Shown here: positions 41,826 through 49,428 of the stretch, piece after piece
How positions within the stretch are numbered: position 1 is the first letter of the stretch
Layout: each line of letters opens with the position of its first letter
From: Thermus sp. LT1-2-5
GTDB lineage: Bacteria > Deinococcota > Deinococci > Deinococcales > Thermaceae
DNA length: 61,458 bases
Assembly (NCBI RefSeq): GCF_040363165.1
Contig: NZ_BSRG01000010.1
Span: 1 to 61,458, forward strand
Direction: 5' to 3'
Translations under genes and position numbers: made by a program
The notes under the pieces: generated by a model
What the model saw: the letters and a program-made list of their open reading frames with translations, nothing else
Database searches by the model: none
What the model was told of the DNA's origin: nothing

Positions 41826-41843
41826 GGGGGCCTTGCGGCCCCC
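41826..41843 (+). promoter_or_regulatory. Start-associated hairpin
   Basis: GGGGGCC-TTGC-GGCCCCC, 25 nt before ATG 41869; GAAGGAGGTCA lies between. Confidence 0.75.
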
Positions 41844-41868
41844 CGGTCTTAGGCGAAGGAGGTCAGCA

Positions 41869-42030
41869 ATGAGGGAGATTGCTGAGAGGATCAAGACCCT
41901 CCTGGACCGGGTGATCGCCCATGAGGGCGACCTCATCGCCTTTTACACCCTGGAAACCGAGAAGGCAGAAGAACTCCTGAAGCTTCTGGCCTTCTTGGAG
42001 GGCGAGCTGGAAGACTTGCTCTGGAAGTAG
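41869..42030 (+). CDS. Small helical protein (53 aa)
   Basis: Begins MREIAERIKTLLDRVIAHEG and is helical and acidic to its end (LLKLLAFLEGELEDLLWK). The GAAGGAGGTCA site and hairpin leader support it. Function unknown; precedes the SSB gene. Confidence 0.65.
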   Translation: MREIAERIKTLLDRVIAHEGDLIAFYTLETEKAEELLKLLAFLEGELEDLLWK

Positions 42031-42034
42031 AGCT

Positions 42035-42055
42035 GGGGGGGCCAAAGGCCCCCCC
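42035..42055 (+). promoter_or_regulatory. Start-associated hairpin before ssb
   Basis: GGGGGGGCC-AAA-GGCCCCCCC, 25 nt before ATG 42081; CAAGGAGGTGAAGG lies between. Confidence 0.8.
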
Positions 42056-42080
42056 TGGAAGAGGCGCAAGGAGGTGAAGG

Positions 42081-42449
42081 ATGAAGATCACGGCCAAGGC
42101 GTACCTGGCGAGGAAGCCCGAGCTCATTTATACGGAAAAGGGCGTGCCCATCTGGAAGAGCTCGGTGGCGGTGCAGGGGCGGAGGAAGGAAGACGAGAGC
42201 CTCTTCATGGAGGTCCTGGCCTTCAACGGCCTGGCGGAGGCCCTGGGGGAGCTTGACCCAGGGAAGGGCACTTACGCCCTCCTGGAGGGGAGGCTTCAGA
42301 CGGAGACCTACGAGGGGAAGGAGGGGAAGAAGACCCGCCTTGTCCTGGTCCTGGAGGCCTTTGCTCCCCTGGTACGGCCCAAAGTCAGCCGTGAGGCTAC
42401 CTTGGAGGCGGAGGCCAAGGAGGGCGAGCCCGAGGAAGACCTCTTCTAG
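42081..42449 (+). CDS. ssb: Single-stranded DNA-binding protein, copy 1
   Basis: 122 residues, one OB fold (KAYLARKPELIYTEKGVPIW, SVAVQGRRKEDESLFMEVLA, LLEGRLQTETYEGKEGKKTR). The acidic tip EEDLF resembles the partner-docking tail of bacterial SSBs. Thermus chromosomal SSB has two OB folds in about 260 residues, so this is a distinct plasmid/phage type. By eye about three quarters identical to the copy at 45437. Confidence 0.9.
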   Translation: MKITAKAYLARKPELIYTEKGVPIWKSSVAVQGRRKEDESLFMEVLAFNGLAEALGELDPGKGTYALLEGRLQTETYEGKEGKKTRLVLVLEAFAPLVRPKVSREATLEAEAKEGEPEEDLF

Positions 42450-42482
42450 GTAAAAGGCTTAGGCCGGATGGTGTCCTGGGGG

Positions 42483-42505
42483 CCCCGGGGGCAAGTCCCC
42501 CGGGG
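42483..42505 (+). promoter_or_regulatory. Start-associated hairpin
   Basis: CCCCGGGGG / CCCCCGGGG arms with a 5-nt loop, 19 nt before ATG 42525. Confidence 0.7.
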
Positions 42506-42524
42506 CTGCCCCTTGAGGTGGAGC

Positions 42525-42764
42525 ATGCGCGTGCGCGACCTTCCCTCTGAGGCCCTTCTTGTGCAGGACTCCCAGGACCGCCGAGCGGTGCTGGAAAGCG
42601 TGGGCCTCGGTCACGGGCCAGGCCTGGACCTCGAGGCCCTGGTGAGGGAGTACCCCACCCTTTTTGTAGAGGTGGGAGAAGGAGAGTATCGGAAGGTTTG
42701 GGGCATCCGTCGTTTGGTGCCCTACCTGGACGAACCCGTGGAGGTGCTTTATGCGGCAGCTTGA
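42525..42764 (+). CDS. Small hypothetical protein
   Basis: 79 residues from ATG 42525 (TTGAGGTGGAGC ahead). DLPSEALLVQDSQDRRAVLE and YRKVWGIRRLVPYLDEPVEV suggest a small ParB/Sri-like alpha/beta domain, but no family was assigned. Overlaps the next gene by 14 nt. Confidence 0.65.
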   Translation: MRVRDLPSEALLVQDSQDRRAVLESVGLGHGPGLDLEALVREYPTLFVEVGEGEYRKVWGIRRLVPYLDEPVEVLYAAA

Positions 42765-43077
42765 AGCGGATGTGCGTGAGGCCTTTACCCGGTTGCGGCA
42801 GGCCCTGGAGGGCCACCTGGAGGCCAGCCTGGCCCGGACCCGGGCGAAGGAGGCTCTTGAGGAGGCGGTGGCCCGGGGCCTCCTTTCCGGGGAGATCGCC
42901 GGGAAGAACGCCGAGGAGCGGGAGGCCAGGGCCAGGGCCCTCTACGCCCCCCTCTACCAGGCCCTCCAGGAGGCGGAGGAGGCTCTCCTCGTGGCCCGGG
43001 CGGAGGTGGAGGCGGCCCGGGCCCGGGCGGAAGAGGTTTCGCTTCTGGTGCGGCTTGCGGCCTCCGAGGTAGCATGA
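42751..43077 (+). CDS. Small coiled-coil protein, copy 1
   Basis: 108 residues. Helical throughout: LEASLARTRAKEALEEAVAR, LLSGEIAGKNAEEREARARAL, EEVSLLVRLAASEVA. A paralogue at 57920 shares the TRAKEALE, LLSGE, GKNAEEREA and EEVSLLVRLA blocks in the same order. Both modules keep it close to a clamp gene. Function unknown. Confidence 0.75.
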   Translation: MRQLEADVREAFTRLRQALEGHLEASLARTRAKEALEEAVARGLLSGEIAGKNAEEREARARALYAPLYQALQEAEEALLVARAEVEAARARAEEVSLLVRLAASEVA

Positions 43078-43343
43078 GGGGGATGCCGACCACCTTGCCC
43101 CCCAAGGTCCTGGAGGCGGCCCGCCGGGTGGAGGCCCTCCTGGAGGAGGCCAAAGCCCGGGGGGTGGTGCGGGCTTGGAGCCTCAGGCACCTCAGCGGGG
43201 AGCCCCTGCCTGGGGTGGAGGGGATCGCCTTCTACGGGCGGGAGGTTCCCCAGGAGGAGATCGACCGCCTGGAGGAAGCCTTCTTGGACCTGGAGGACGA
43301 CCTGGACCTGGGGGTGGCGGTGATCCTGGTGCCCCATGACTGA
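43074..43343 (+). CDS. Small hypothetical protein, partner of HEPN-like gene
   Basis: 89 residues, ATGA overlap upstream and 8-nt overlap downstream. The C-terminal FLDLEDDLDLGVAVILVPHD hints at a nucleotidyltransferase-like acidic strand, which would pair with the HEPN-like neighbour, but the GSxxxG motif is missing. Tentative. Confidence 0.6.
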   Translation: MRGMPTTLPPKVLEAARRVEALLEEAKARGVVRAWSLRHLSGEPLPGVEGIAFYGREVPQEEIDRLEEAFLDLEDDLDLGVAVILVPHD

Positions 43344-43689
43344 GGTGGAAGCTCGGCGGGCCAGGGCTGGGGAGGACCTGGCCCTGGCCTTTGCCCTGGC
43401 GGAGAGGAGCCCCCGCTGGGCGGCGGTGGTGCTCTTCTATGGGGTGCATCATGCCCTTCTGGCCTGGGCCCTGGAGCGCTTGCCCCAGGCGCCCACTCCC
43501 CAGAGCTACGCCCAGGTCCAGGGCCTCTTGAAGCGGGCGGGGCTTCCCCGGGGGGTGCGCAAGGCCTACGAGCGCCTCCTGGGGCTTAGCTGGCAGGCTC
43601 GGTACGACCCCAAAGCGGGGGACGAGGCCCTTTGGACCCAGGCCCTGGAGGAGTACGCCCGAGTGGAGGCCTTTCTCCTGGGCCCTTGA
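43336..43689 (+). CDS. HEPN-like domain protein
   Basis: 117 residues, a four-helix layout with AAVVLFYGVHHALLAWALER, similar to the YYAxHHA region of HEPN proteins, and a C-terminal helix EEYARVEAFLLGP. The RNase R-x4-6-H motif is not clear. It could be a toxin-like or folding-only HEPN. Position after a small overlapping gene suits a two-gene system. Confidence 0.5.
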   Translation: MTEVEARRARAGEDLALAFALAERSPRWAAVVLFYGVHHALLAWALERLPQAPTPQSYAQVQGLLKRAGLPRGVRKAYERLLGLSWQARYDPKAGDEALWTQALEEYARVEAFLLGP

Positions 43690-43737
43690 AAAGGCATAAG
43701 GGGGGCCGGGTATAGACCTGGCCCCTTCCCCTTCTGG

Positions 43738-43764
43738 CCCCGGGGGCCTTCCGGCCCCACGGGG
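43738..43764 (+). promoter_or_regulatory. Start-associated hairpin before clamp gene
   Basis: GGGGCC-TTCC-GGCCCC, extended by CCCCG/CGGGG across one bulged A; 18 nt before ATG 43783 with GGGAGGTGGG between. Confidence 0.8.
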
Positions 43765-43782
43765 AGGGGTGGGAGGTGGGCG

Positions 43783-44895
43783 ATGATTATCACGGCCACA
43801 CGGCCTGTCCTGGTGGAAACTGGCCTTTTGCTGAAGACCCTAAAGCGCCTGCCCCCCGTCCGGTGGGGCCGGGATGCGGTGGCGCTTGCGGGCGGGGAAC
43901 ACCTCACCCTGCGCCGGGCAGGGGACGGGGTAGAGGCAGAGGTGCGCCTGCCCTTTCCCGCCGAGGGGTTCCCGGGGGCGGTGGTGCCCCGCAAGCCCCT
44001 CCTGGAGCTCCTGGAGGGGGCGGGCGGCATGGTGGAGCTTACTTTGGAGGAAGGCTGGCTCAAGGTGCGGGGACGGGGCTTCAGCGCCCAGATCTTCACC
44101 TACGACCCCGAGGCGAGGCCCGTGGGCGTGAGCCTCCTCACCGGGGAGGCCAATCCCCTCTTCCGGGTGCAGGCCCTGGCCTTCCTGGAGGCCTTTGGGG
44201 AGGCCGCCACCCTGGCCCGGGCCTCGAGCCACGAGAAGGCCCGCAAGGTGCTCCTGGAGGTGGAGGCGGGCAGGGTTCGCCTGGTGGCCACGGACGGCTA
44301 CCGTCTCTACACCTTCTCCCTCGAGGCCGAGACCCCCACCCCCGGGGTGGAGCTCCTCCTCAAGCCGGAGGAGGCCCTGGCGGCCCTGAAGGCCCTGGAC
44401 CCGGGGCTTTCCTTCACCTTCCTCCAGCCCGAGGCCCACGCCCTGGTGGCGGAGACCCTCTGGGGCCGGGCCGCCTTCCCCCTGGCGGAGGAGGGCTTCG
44501 TACCCTACCGGAAGGTCCTCCCCCAAGGGGAGCCTCTGGGCCGCCTTCGGGTGGAGGCCAGGGCCCTGCGGGAGGCCCTGGGGCGGGCCCTGGTGGTGGC
44601 AGAGCCCAAGAACCACGGGGTGGAGCTCCAGGCCTTGGGGGAGGAGGTGCGGGTCCAGGCCCTAGGGGAGGACTTCACCCCCCTCTCCGAGGAGGTTCTG
44701 CCCGGGGAAGGGGAGGGCAGGCTTAGGGTGAACGGCAAGTATCTTCTCGGGGCCCTGGAGGTCTTCGGGCCCGGGAAGGCGGAGCTTCGCCTCTACCCCC
44801 ACGCCCAGGGGGGCCTGGTGGCCCTGGGAAGGGAGGGCTTCCATGCGCTTATCGCCCTGCTCAAGCCTGCCCAAGACGCCGGAGGGGAGGGCTAG
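43783..44895 (+). CDS. Beta sliding clamp paralogue 1
   Basis: 370 residues, the length of bacterial DnaN. Signature segments are in order: the N-domain (MIITATRPVLVETGLLLKTL), VRLVATDGYRLYTFSLE at the end of domain 2, FPLAEEGFVPYRKVLP, LRVNGKYLLGALEVF and the C-terminal HALIALLKP. It would tether a DNA polymerase to plasmid DNA or compete with the host clamp. The usual C-terminal (M)RL is replaced by a short tail. A second clamp lies at 56547. Confidence 0.88.
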   Translation: MIITATRPVLVETGLLLKTLKRLPPVRWGRDAVALAGGEHLTLRRAGDGVEAEVRLPFPAEGFPGAVVPRKPLLELLEGAGGMVELTLEEGWLKVRGRGFSAQIFTYDPEARPVGVSLLTGEANPLFRVQALAFLEAFGEAATLARASSHEKARKVLLEVEAGRVRLVATDGYRLYTFSLEAETPTPGVELLLKPEEALAALKALDPGLSFTFLQPEAHALVAETLWGRAAFPLAEEGFVPYRKVLPQGEPLGRLRVEARALREALGRALVVAEPKNHGVELQALGEEVRVQALGEDFTPLSEEVLPGEGEGRLRVNGKYLLGALEVFGPGKAELRLYPHAQGGLVALGREGFHALIALLKPAQDAGGEG

Positions 44896-45151
44896 CCGCA
44901 TCCTGCAGGGGCTCCTGGAGGAAGCCCTTTTCGGCTTGCCCTTCCTGGGGAGCAGGCTCTTTCAGGAGCTTCTGGAAGGGCGGGAGGGGCGGAAGGCGGA
45001 GGCCCTGGTGGCCCGCAGGCTCCGGGCGGATCCCGTCCTGGCCCAGGCCCTCCTCCCCCTGCCCCTGCCCGAGGCCTGGCGGGAGGCGGCCCGGGAAGGG
45101 GCCAAAGGGGATAGGCGCATCCCCCTCTTCCCCGAGCTCCAGGCGGCATAG
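44843..45151 (+). CDS. Clamp-overlapping small protein, copy 1
   Basis: 102 residues. The start overlaps the clamp 3' end by 53 nt in another frame. RILQGLLEEALFGLPFLGSR, ELLEGREGRKAEALVARRL and KGDRRIPLFPELQAA are shared, nearly unchanged, with the protein at 57550, which overlaps the second clamp in the same way. Helical; likely a clamp partner or polymerase accessory. No known family recognised. Confidence 0.8.
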   Translation: MRLSPCSSLPKTPEGRASRILQGLLEEALFGLPFLGSRLFQELLEGREGRKAEALVARRLRADPVLAQALLPLPLPEAWREAAREGAKGDRRIPLFPELQAA

Positions 45152-45156
45152 GGCAA

Positions 45157-45174
45157 GGGGGCCTAAAGGCCCCC
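45157..45174 (+). promoter_or_regulatory. Start-associated hairpin
   Basis: GGGGGCC-TAAA-GGCCCCC, 25 nt before ATG 45200; GGGAGGTG lies between. Confidence 0.75.
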
Positions 45175-45199
45175 CGGCTTGGGGCGAGGGAGGTGCCCG

Positions 45200-45385
45200 A
45201 TGCGGGAGCTCAAGCTCACCCCCGAGCAGGCGGTGGCCCTCCTCAACCTGCTCCAGGCGGAGGAGGACTGGGAGGGCGAGCTTCCCCGGACCCTCCGGGA
45301 AGTGAAGGAGGCCTTGAAGGCGTGGCTAAAGGAGGAGGGGCTGAAGCGGAGCCCCACGGGGAGCTACTACCTGGTCAGGCGCTAA
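45200..45385 (+). CDS. Small hypothetical protein (61 aa)
   Basis: LKLTPEQAVALLNLLQAEED, then RTLREVKEALKAWLKEEGLK and TGSYYLVRR. Alpha-helical with a beta hairpin at the end, possibly a small HTH. Hairpin and GGGAGGTG leader support translation. Confidence 0.65.
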   Translation: MRELKLTPEQAVALLNLLQAEEDWEGELPRTLREVKEALKAWLKEEGLKRSPTGSYYLVRR

Positions 45386-45391
45386 AGGGCA

Positions 45392-45411
45392 GGGGGGGCT
45401 TTAGCCCCCCC
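45392..45411 (+). promoter_or_regulatory. Start-associated hairpin before second ssb
   Basis: GGGGGGGC-TTTA-GCCCCCCC, 25 nt before ATG 45437; AAAGGAGGAAGG lies between. Confidence 0.8.
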
Positions 45412-45436
45412 CGTAGGCCCGGCGAAAGGAGGAAGG

Positions 45437-45784
45437 ATGAAGGCGATTCTGAAGGCGTACCTGGCGAGGAAGCCCGAGCTGGTCTACACCAACCAGGGCG
45501 TGGCGATCTGGAAGACCTCAGTGGCCGTGCAGGGGCGGCGGAAGGAGGACGAGGCGGTCTTCCTCGAGGTCCTGGCCTTGGGCGGCCTCGCCGAGGCCCT
45601 GGCGGAGATGGACCCGCCCAAGGGGACTTACGCCCACCTGGAGGGCAGGCTCCAAACGGAGACCTACGAGGGAAAGGACGGGAAGAAGACCCGGCTCACC
45701 CTGGTCCTGGACGACTTCGCCCTTCTGGTGCGGCCCAAGAAGGCAGAAGGGGCGGAGGGAACGCCGAGCGAGGACCTGTTCTAG
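45437..45784 (+). CDS. ssb: Single-stranded DNA-binding protein, copy 2
   Basis: 115 residues, single OB fold as in copy 1 (KAYLARKPELVYTNQGVAIW, LEGRLQTETYEGKDGKKTRL) with the acidic tip SEDLF. The linker is shorter. Two SSB genes within 3.4 kb suggest duplication with possible division of labour (replication versus recombination) or hetero-oligomers. Confidence 0.9.
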   Translation: MKAILKAYLARKPELVYTNQGVAIWKTSVAVQGRRKEDEAVFLEVLALGGLAEALAEMDPPKGTYAHLEGRLQTETYEGKDGKKTRLTLVLDDFALLVRPKKAEGAEGTPSEDLF

Positions 45785-45849
45785 AGGGCAGGGGGGCGGC
45801 GGAGAGCGAGGTGTGGGGGTTTGAGGAGCTACCGTTCTGAGGCCCCTTT

Positions 45850-45886
45850 AGTGCCCGGGGGAGGGTTCCCTTCCCCCGGGCCTTGC
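45850..45886. terminator. Strong bidirectional hairpin between convergent genes
   Basis: GCCCGGGGGAGGG-TTCC-CTTCCCCCGGGC followed by CTTGCTT on the plus strand. It separates the module from the convergent nrdA gene. Confidence 0.7.
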
Positions 45887-45902
45887 TTGGGGTAGCCTGC
45901 CC

Positions 45903-47582
45903 TCAGCTCTCGCAGGCTTGGCAGGAGAGGAGGAGGTCCCGGCTGTAGGCCTGGGCCACGCTCTGGCTGAACTGGTAATAGAGGGCCTTGAGGCCCGAGC
46001 GCCAAGCGTGGAGGACCAGGGCGTTCACGTCCTTGGGCGGGGCCTCCGGGTGGATCACAAGGTTCAGGGACTGCCCCTGGTCAATGTGCTTCTGCCTCGA
46101 GGCCGCCAGGTTCACCAGGGTCATCTGCGAGACTTCGGCGAAGGTCTTGAACACCGCCTTTTCCTCATCGGTGAGGAAGTCCAGGTGCTGCACGGAACCG
46201 TTGTGCTCCAGGATGCTCCGCCAGACTTTTTCCTCGTCCTTGCCCTTTTCCCTCAGCACCTCCTCCAGGAAGGGGTTCTTGAAGGGGACGCGAGCTTTCT
46301 GTAGGTCCTTCAGGTAGTAGTTGCTGGTGTAGGGCTCTATGGAGGGAGAGACCTGGCCCAGGATGAAGGCGCTGGACTTGGTGGGAGCGATGGCGAGGAG
46401 GGTGGCGTTGCGCCTTTCCTTAAGCTCCCCCACCCCGGCGAGCTCGTCCTCGGGGTGCCGCTTCCTCAGCCACCTCGAGGCCTCCTCGGCCCGCTCCCGT
46501 ATGGTCTTGAAGATCTCGGCGTTCCTACGGAAGGCCTCGGGGCTTTCCAGGGGGATTCTTTGGGACTGGAGGTAGCTGTGCCAGCCCAGGACCCCGAGGC
46601 CGATGGCCCGGTAGCGCTTGGCGAAGCGCACCGCCCGCTCCATGTAGGGGATGCCCTCCGCCTTCTCAATGAAGTCGTCCAGCACGGAGTCCAGGAAAAT
46701 GACCAGGGTCTCCACCGCGTCCGTGTCCTTCCACTCCTCGTAGTGGAGGAGGTTCAGGGAGGAGAGGCAGCAGACGAAGCTCTCCTCCTCCGAGGAGGGG
46801 AGCATGATCTCCGTGCAGAGGTTGCTGGCCCAGATGGTCTTGCCGAGGGTTTTGAAGACCTCGGGGGCCTTTTGGTTGGCGTTGTCCCGGAAGAAGAGGT
46901 AGGGGATGCCCACCTCGGCCCGGCTCTTCAGGACCTTGGCCCAGCGGGCCCGCTTCTCCCCGTCCCCGGCGATCATCTCCTCAAGCCAGCGGTCCCCCAC
47001 GCTCACCCCCCAGAAGAGGGACTGAACCGGGGAGTGCTCCCGCTGGATGGAAAGCCACTCCTCGAGGTCAGGGTGCTCTATGTCCAGGTAGGCGGCGCAC
47101 TGGCCCCTGCGGGTGGAGCCCTGGTTGAAGACCTCGATCACCCGGTCAAAGAGGGAGGCGAAGGCAAACGAGCCGTTGCTCTCCCCGTTGTCCCGGATGG
47201 GGGCCCCCCGTGGGCGGAGCCTTCCCAGGTAGAGGGAGGTCCCTCCCCCCTGCTTGCTCATCATCCCCACCTCAGCCACCGCCCTCAGGATGGAAGCGGT
47301 GTCGTCCTCCACGTAGGTGCCGTAGCAGGAGATGGGAAGGCCCCGCCTGAGGCCGTAGTTGGCCCAGATGGGGGTGGCGAGGGAGTACCAGCCCCGGGCC
47401 ACGTACTCCTGGAACTTGCGGCCAAACCCCTCCACCTTGGTGAGGGCCTCGGCCCGCTGGGCGATCTCCCTCACCCGCTCCTCCACGCTCACCCCGGGCA
47501 GCAGGTAGCCCCGGCGCATGTAGAGGCGGGTGTGCTCGTTGGCCCAGTACCAGGGCTCGTAGGTCCGCTTGGTCTTGGTCAT
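45903..47582 (-). CDS. nrdA: Class I ribonucleotide reductase, alpha subunit (short)
   Basis: 559 residues from ATG 47582 (AGGAGGC upstream). Reduces ribonucleotides to deoxyribonucleotides. Visible are the first redox Cys in GLPISCYGTY, NGESNGSFAFASLFDRVIEVF, the NLCTEIMLP and FVCCLSSLNL active-site region, APTKSSAFILGQ, and the C-terminal thioredoxin-reactive CQAC. The N-terminal ATP-cone is missing and the protein is about 200 residues shorter than typical NrdA, a size more common in phage-type enzymes. It follows nrdB. Confidence 0.9.
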   Translation of the reverse strand: MTKTKRTYEPWYWANEHTRLYMRRGYLLPGVSVEERVREIAQRAEALTKVEGFGRKFQEYVARGWYSLATPIWANYGLRRGLPISCYGTYVEDDTASILRAVAEVGMMSKQGGGTSLYLGRLRPRGAPIRDNGESNGSFAFASLFDRVIEVFNQGSTRRGQCAAYLDIEHPDLEEWLSIQREHSPVQSLFWGVSVGDRWLEEMIAGDGEKRARWAKVLKSRAEVGIPYLFFRDNANQKAPEVFKTLGKTIWASNLCTEIMLPSSEEESFVCCLSSLNLLHYEEWKDTDAVETLVIFLDSVLDDFIEKAEGIPYMERAVRFAKRYRAIGLGVLGWHSYLQSQRIPLESPEAFRRNAEIFKTIRERAEEASRWLRKRHPEDELAGVGELKERRNATLLAIAPTKSSAFILGQVSPSIEPYTSNYYLKDLQKARVPFKNPFLEEVLREKGKDEEKVWRSILEHNGSVQHLDFLTDEEKAVFKTFAEVSQMTLVNLAASRQKHIDQGQSLNLVIHPEAPPKDVNALVLHAWRSGLKALYYQFSQSVAQAYSRDLLLSCQACES

Positions 47583-47592
47583 GCCTCCTCCT

Positions 47593-48567
47593 TCAGAAAA
47601 GCTCCTCCGGATCAAAGCTTTGTACCCTGCGCGCGTAGGCCACGCTCCGCTTGTTGAAGAAGTCCACCTCCTTGTCGGCGAGGAGCTCCAGGGTGAACCA
47701 CTCCGTGTCCCGAAGCCTCGCCCGGTCCACAGGGAAGGCTTCGGGGAGTCCATGGAGGGCGAGGACTTCGTTGAAGCGTCCCTTGAGGAACTCCAGGGTT
47801 TCTCCGTGCCCCACCAAAGAGGGTTCCCCCATGGCGAAGAGCCAGTCCAGGAGGTTTTCCTCGGCCCGGAAGAGCTTCTGGGCGAGGCGTAGAGACTCTT
47901 CCTGAAATTCCTCCCCCAGGGCCTCGGGGTGCTCCGTCCTGAGGAGACGGAGGAGCTCCACCCCAAAGAGGCCGTGGACGTTCTCCTCCTTGCTGGTGGC
48001 CTCAATGGCGTTGGAGATCCCTTTGTAGCGGTTGCCGCGGCGGTTTAGGGCCATGAGGACGTAGAACTGGGAGAAGAGGGAGACGTGTTCCGTGAAGGCG
48101 GAGAAGAGGAAGAGGGCGAGGGCGTATTCCCGCAGGTCCTTCCCCTGGGCGCGCCGAAGGGCCTCTCCCAGGGCTTGGGCCCGATCCCGGAGGGCGCTCG
48201 CCCCCTCCAGGGCCTGTCCAAAGGCCTCCTCCAGGCCCAAAAGCTCCAGGAGGTGGGCGTAAGCGTTGGCGTGCCGTACCTCGCTCTCGGCGAAGGTGAG
48301 GCCCACCTCGGCGATCTCGGGCTTGGGAAAGCGGTCGTAGACCCGGGCCCAGAAGAGCTTGACGGCGAGCTCCACCTGAGCGATGGCGAGGAGGGCGCGC
48401 TCCACCAGGGAGCGCTCCTTCTCGTCGGCCAGGGCGTGGTCCTGAAGGTCGGACTGGAAGCTGAACTCCGTGTGCACCCAGTAGCTGTGCCGGATGGCGT
48501 CCCGGAAGCGGAGGAGCTCGGGGTACTCGTAGGGGCGGTAGGCGAGCCTAGGCGCCGTGAGGGGCAC
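47593..48567 (-). CDS. nrdB: Class I ribonucleotide reductase, beta subunit
   Basis: 324 residues from GTG 48567, chosen for AAGGAGGTGAGG just upstream. Ferritin-like radical subunit. Metal ligands are visible in SEVRHANAY (Glu, His and, four residues on, the radical-type Tyr) and in TEHVSLFSQF and SKEENVHGLF. It supplies the radical for NrdA. Its start overlaps the thioesterase gene by 20 nt, so the three genes are cotranscribed behind the riboswitch. Confidence 0.92.
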   Translation of the reverse strand: MPLTAPRLAYRPYEYPELLRFRDAIRHSYWVHTEFSFQSDLQDHALADEKERSLVERALLAIAQVELAVKLFWARVYDRFPKPEIAEVGLTFAESEVRHANAYAHLLELLGLEEAFGQALEGASALRDRAQALGEALRRAQGKDLREYALALFLFSAFTEHVSLFSQFYVLMALNRRGNRYKGISNAIEATSKEENVHGLFGVELLRLLRTEHPEALGEEFQEESLRLAQKLFRAEENLLDWLFAMGEPSLVGHGETLEFLKGRFNEVLALHGLPEAFPVDRARLRDTEWFTLELLADKEVDFFNKRSVAYARRVQSFDPEELF

Positions 48568-48949
48568 GGGCCTCACCTCCTTCCAGGGGAGGCACCGGGC
48601 TTGGCCTCCCCCTTTCGTCCACCGCCACCAGGACAAACCCGCCCCGGGCGGCCAGGTAGGCCTCCTCGCCTTCCTTCACCGGCTCCACCCACATCTCCAC
48701 CTCCACCCGCATGGAGGTGCGCCCCACCTCCCGCACCCGGGCCACCAGCTCCACGATGGCCCCCAGGGGGACGGGGCGCTTGAAGTCCACCGCGTCCGCG
48801 TGTACCGTTACCACCTTCTTGCGCGCGTGGCGCGTGGCGGCCACAAAGGCCGCCTGGTCCATCCAGGCCAGAACCGTTCCGCCAAACAGGGTTCCGTAGT
48901 GGTTGGTCTCCCCGGGGAAGACGGGGTAGACCATCCGCGTCTCCCGCAT
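48548..48949 (-). CDS. Acyl-CoA thioesterase (hotdog fold)
   Basis: 133 residues. ETNHYGTLFGGTVLAWMDQA, then FVAATRHARKKVVTVHADAV are the signature of YciA/BFIT-type acyl-CoA hydrolases. It hydrolyses acyl-CoA thioesters in the cytoplasm. Its place between the riboswitch and the reductase genes is metabolically unexpected; it may simply be a passenger in the operon. Confidence 0.88.
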   Translation of the reverse strand: MRETRMVYPVFPGETNHYGTLFGGTVLAWMDQAAFVAATRHARKKVVTVHADAVDFKRPVPLGAIVELVARVREVGRTSMRVEVEMWVEPVKEGEEAYLAARGGFVLVAVDERGRPSPVPPLEGGEARAPHGA

Positions 48950-49064
48950 AGCGCCTCCTTGGGCGGGAAAAGCTTCCTAGAGCCGAAGGGCCTCTTTCGG
49001 GCGCTGGGCCCGTGACGGGTTTTGGGGGTTAGGCTAAGGTCCCACGGGTCTCACCACCTTCACC

Positions 49065-49256
49065 CTTGCCTCGAGGGCTACGGGGCAGGGCCGCGAAGCG
49101 GGTACTCGGGCTTCCGGCCGGGGCGGAGGGCGCGACGCTTGGGCCGGTTACCGTTGCGGGACAGCGCCGGACTTTCACCGGACTTCCCCCACCGCCTTTG
49201 GGCGTCCAGGCCTGTCGGCCTGGCATCGCGGCCAGGACACCCTAAGTCTTGGGCGT
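49065..49256 (-). ncRNA. Cobalamin (B12) riboswitch
   Basis: On the minus strand GGTGAAAGTCCGGCGCTGTC followed by CCGCAACGGTAA matches the conserved core of adenosylcobalamin riboswitches (GGTGAAATTCC...GCNGNCCCGCAACTGT, the B12 box region). It lies between a promoter and the thioesterase-nrdB-nrdA operon, so B12 should switch off this B12-independent reductase. The 48950-49064 leader holds GC-rich hairpins that could act as expression platform. Confidence 0.9.
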
Positions 49257-49266
49257 CCTGCCCAAG

Positions 49267-49295
49267 ACCCTACCACAGGTTGGGTAAGGGGTCAA
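49267..49295 (-). promoter_or_regulatory. Promoter of the riboswitch operon
   Basis: Minus strand: TTGACC (49295-49290), 17-nt spacer, TAGGGT (49272-49267). Start of transcription would fall near 49260, just ahead of the riboswitch. The remaining gap to 49428 shows no gene. Confidence 0.7.
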
Positions 49296-49428
49296 CGGGA
49301 AGGGGGGCGCCTCGAGAGGCCCTTCCGCCATCGCGTTTTTGGGCCAATCCCCTGGGCCGACCCGGGTGGGGGGCGGTCCCTCGCCGACCCCCTCGAGGAC
49401 CGGCAACACCCCCCTATCCCCCGTGCGG

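Noticed and set aside
45903-48005. 700-residue version of the NrdA ORF
   Set aside because: The extra N-terminal 141 codons are an antisense-like shadow of nrdB; MTKTKRTYEPWYW at 47582 has a ribosome binding site and matches the family N-terminus.
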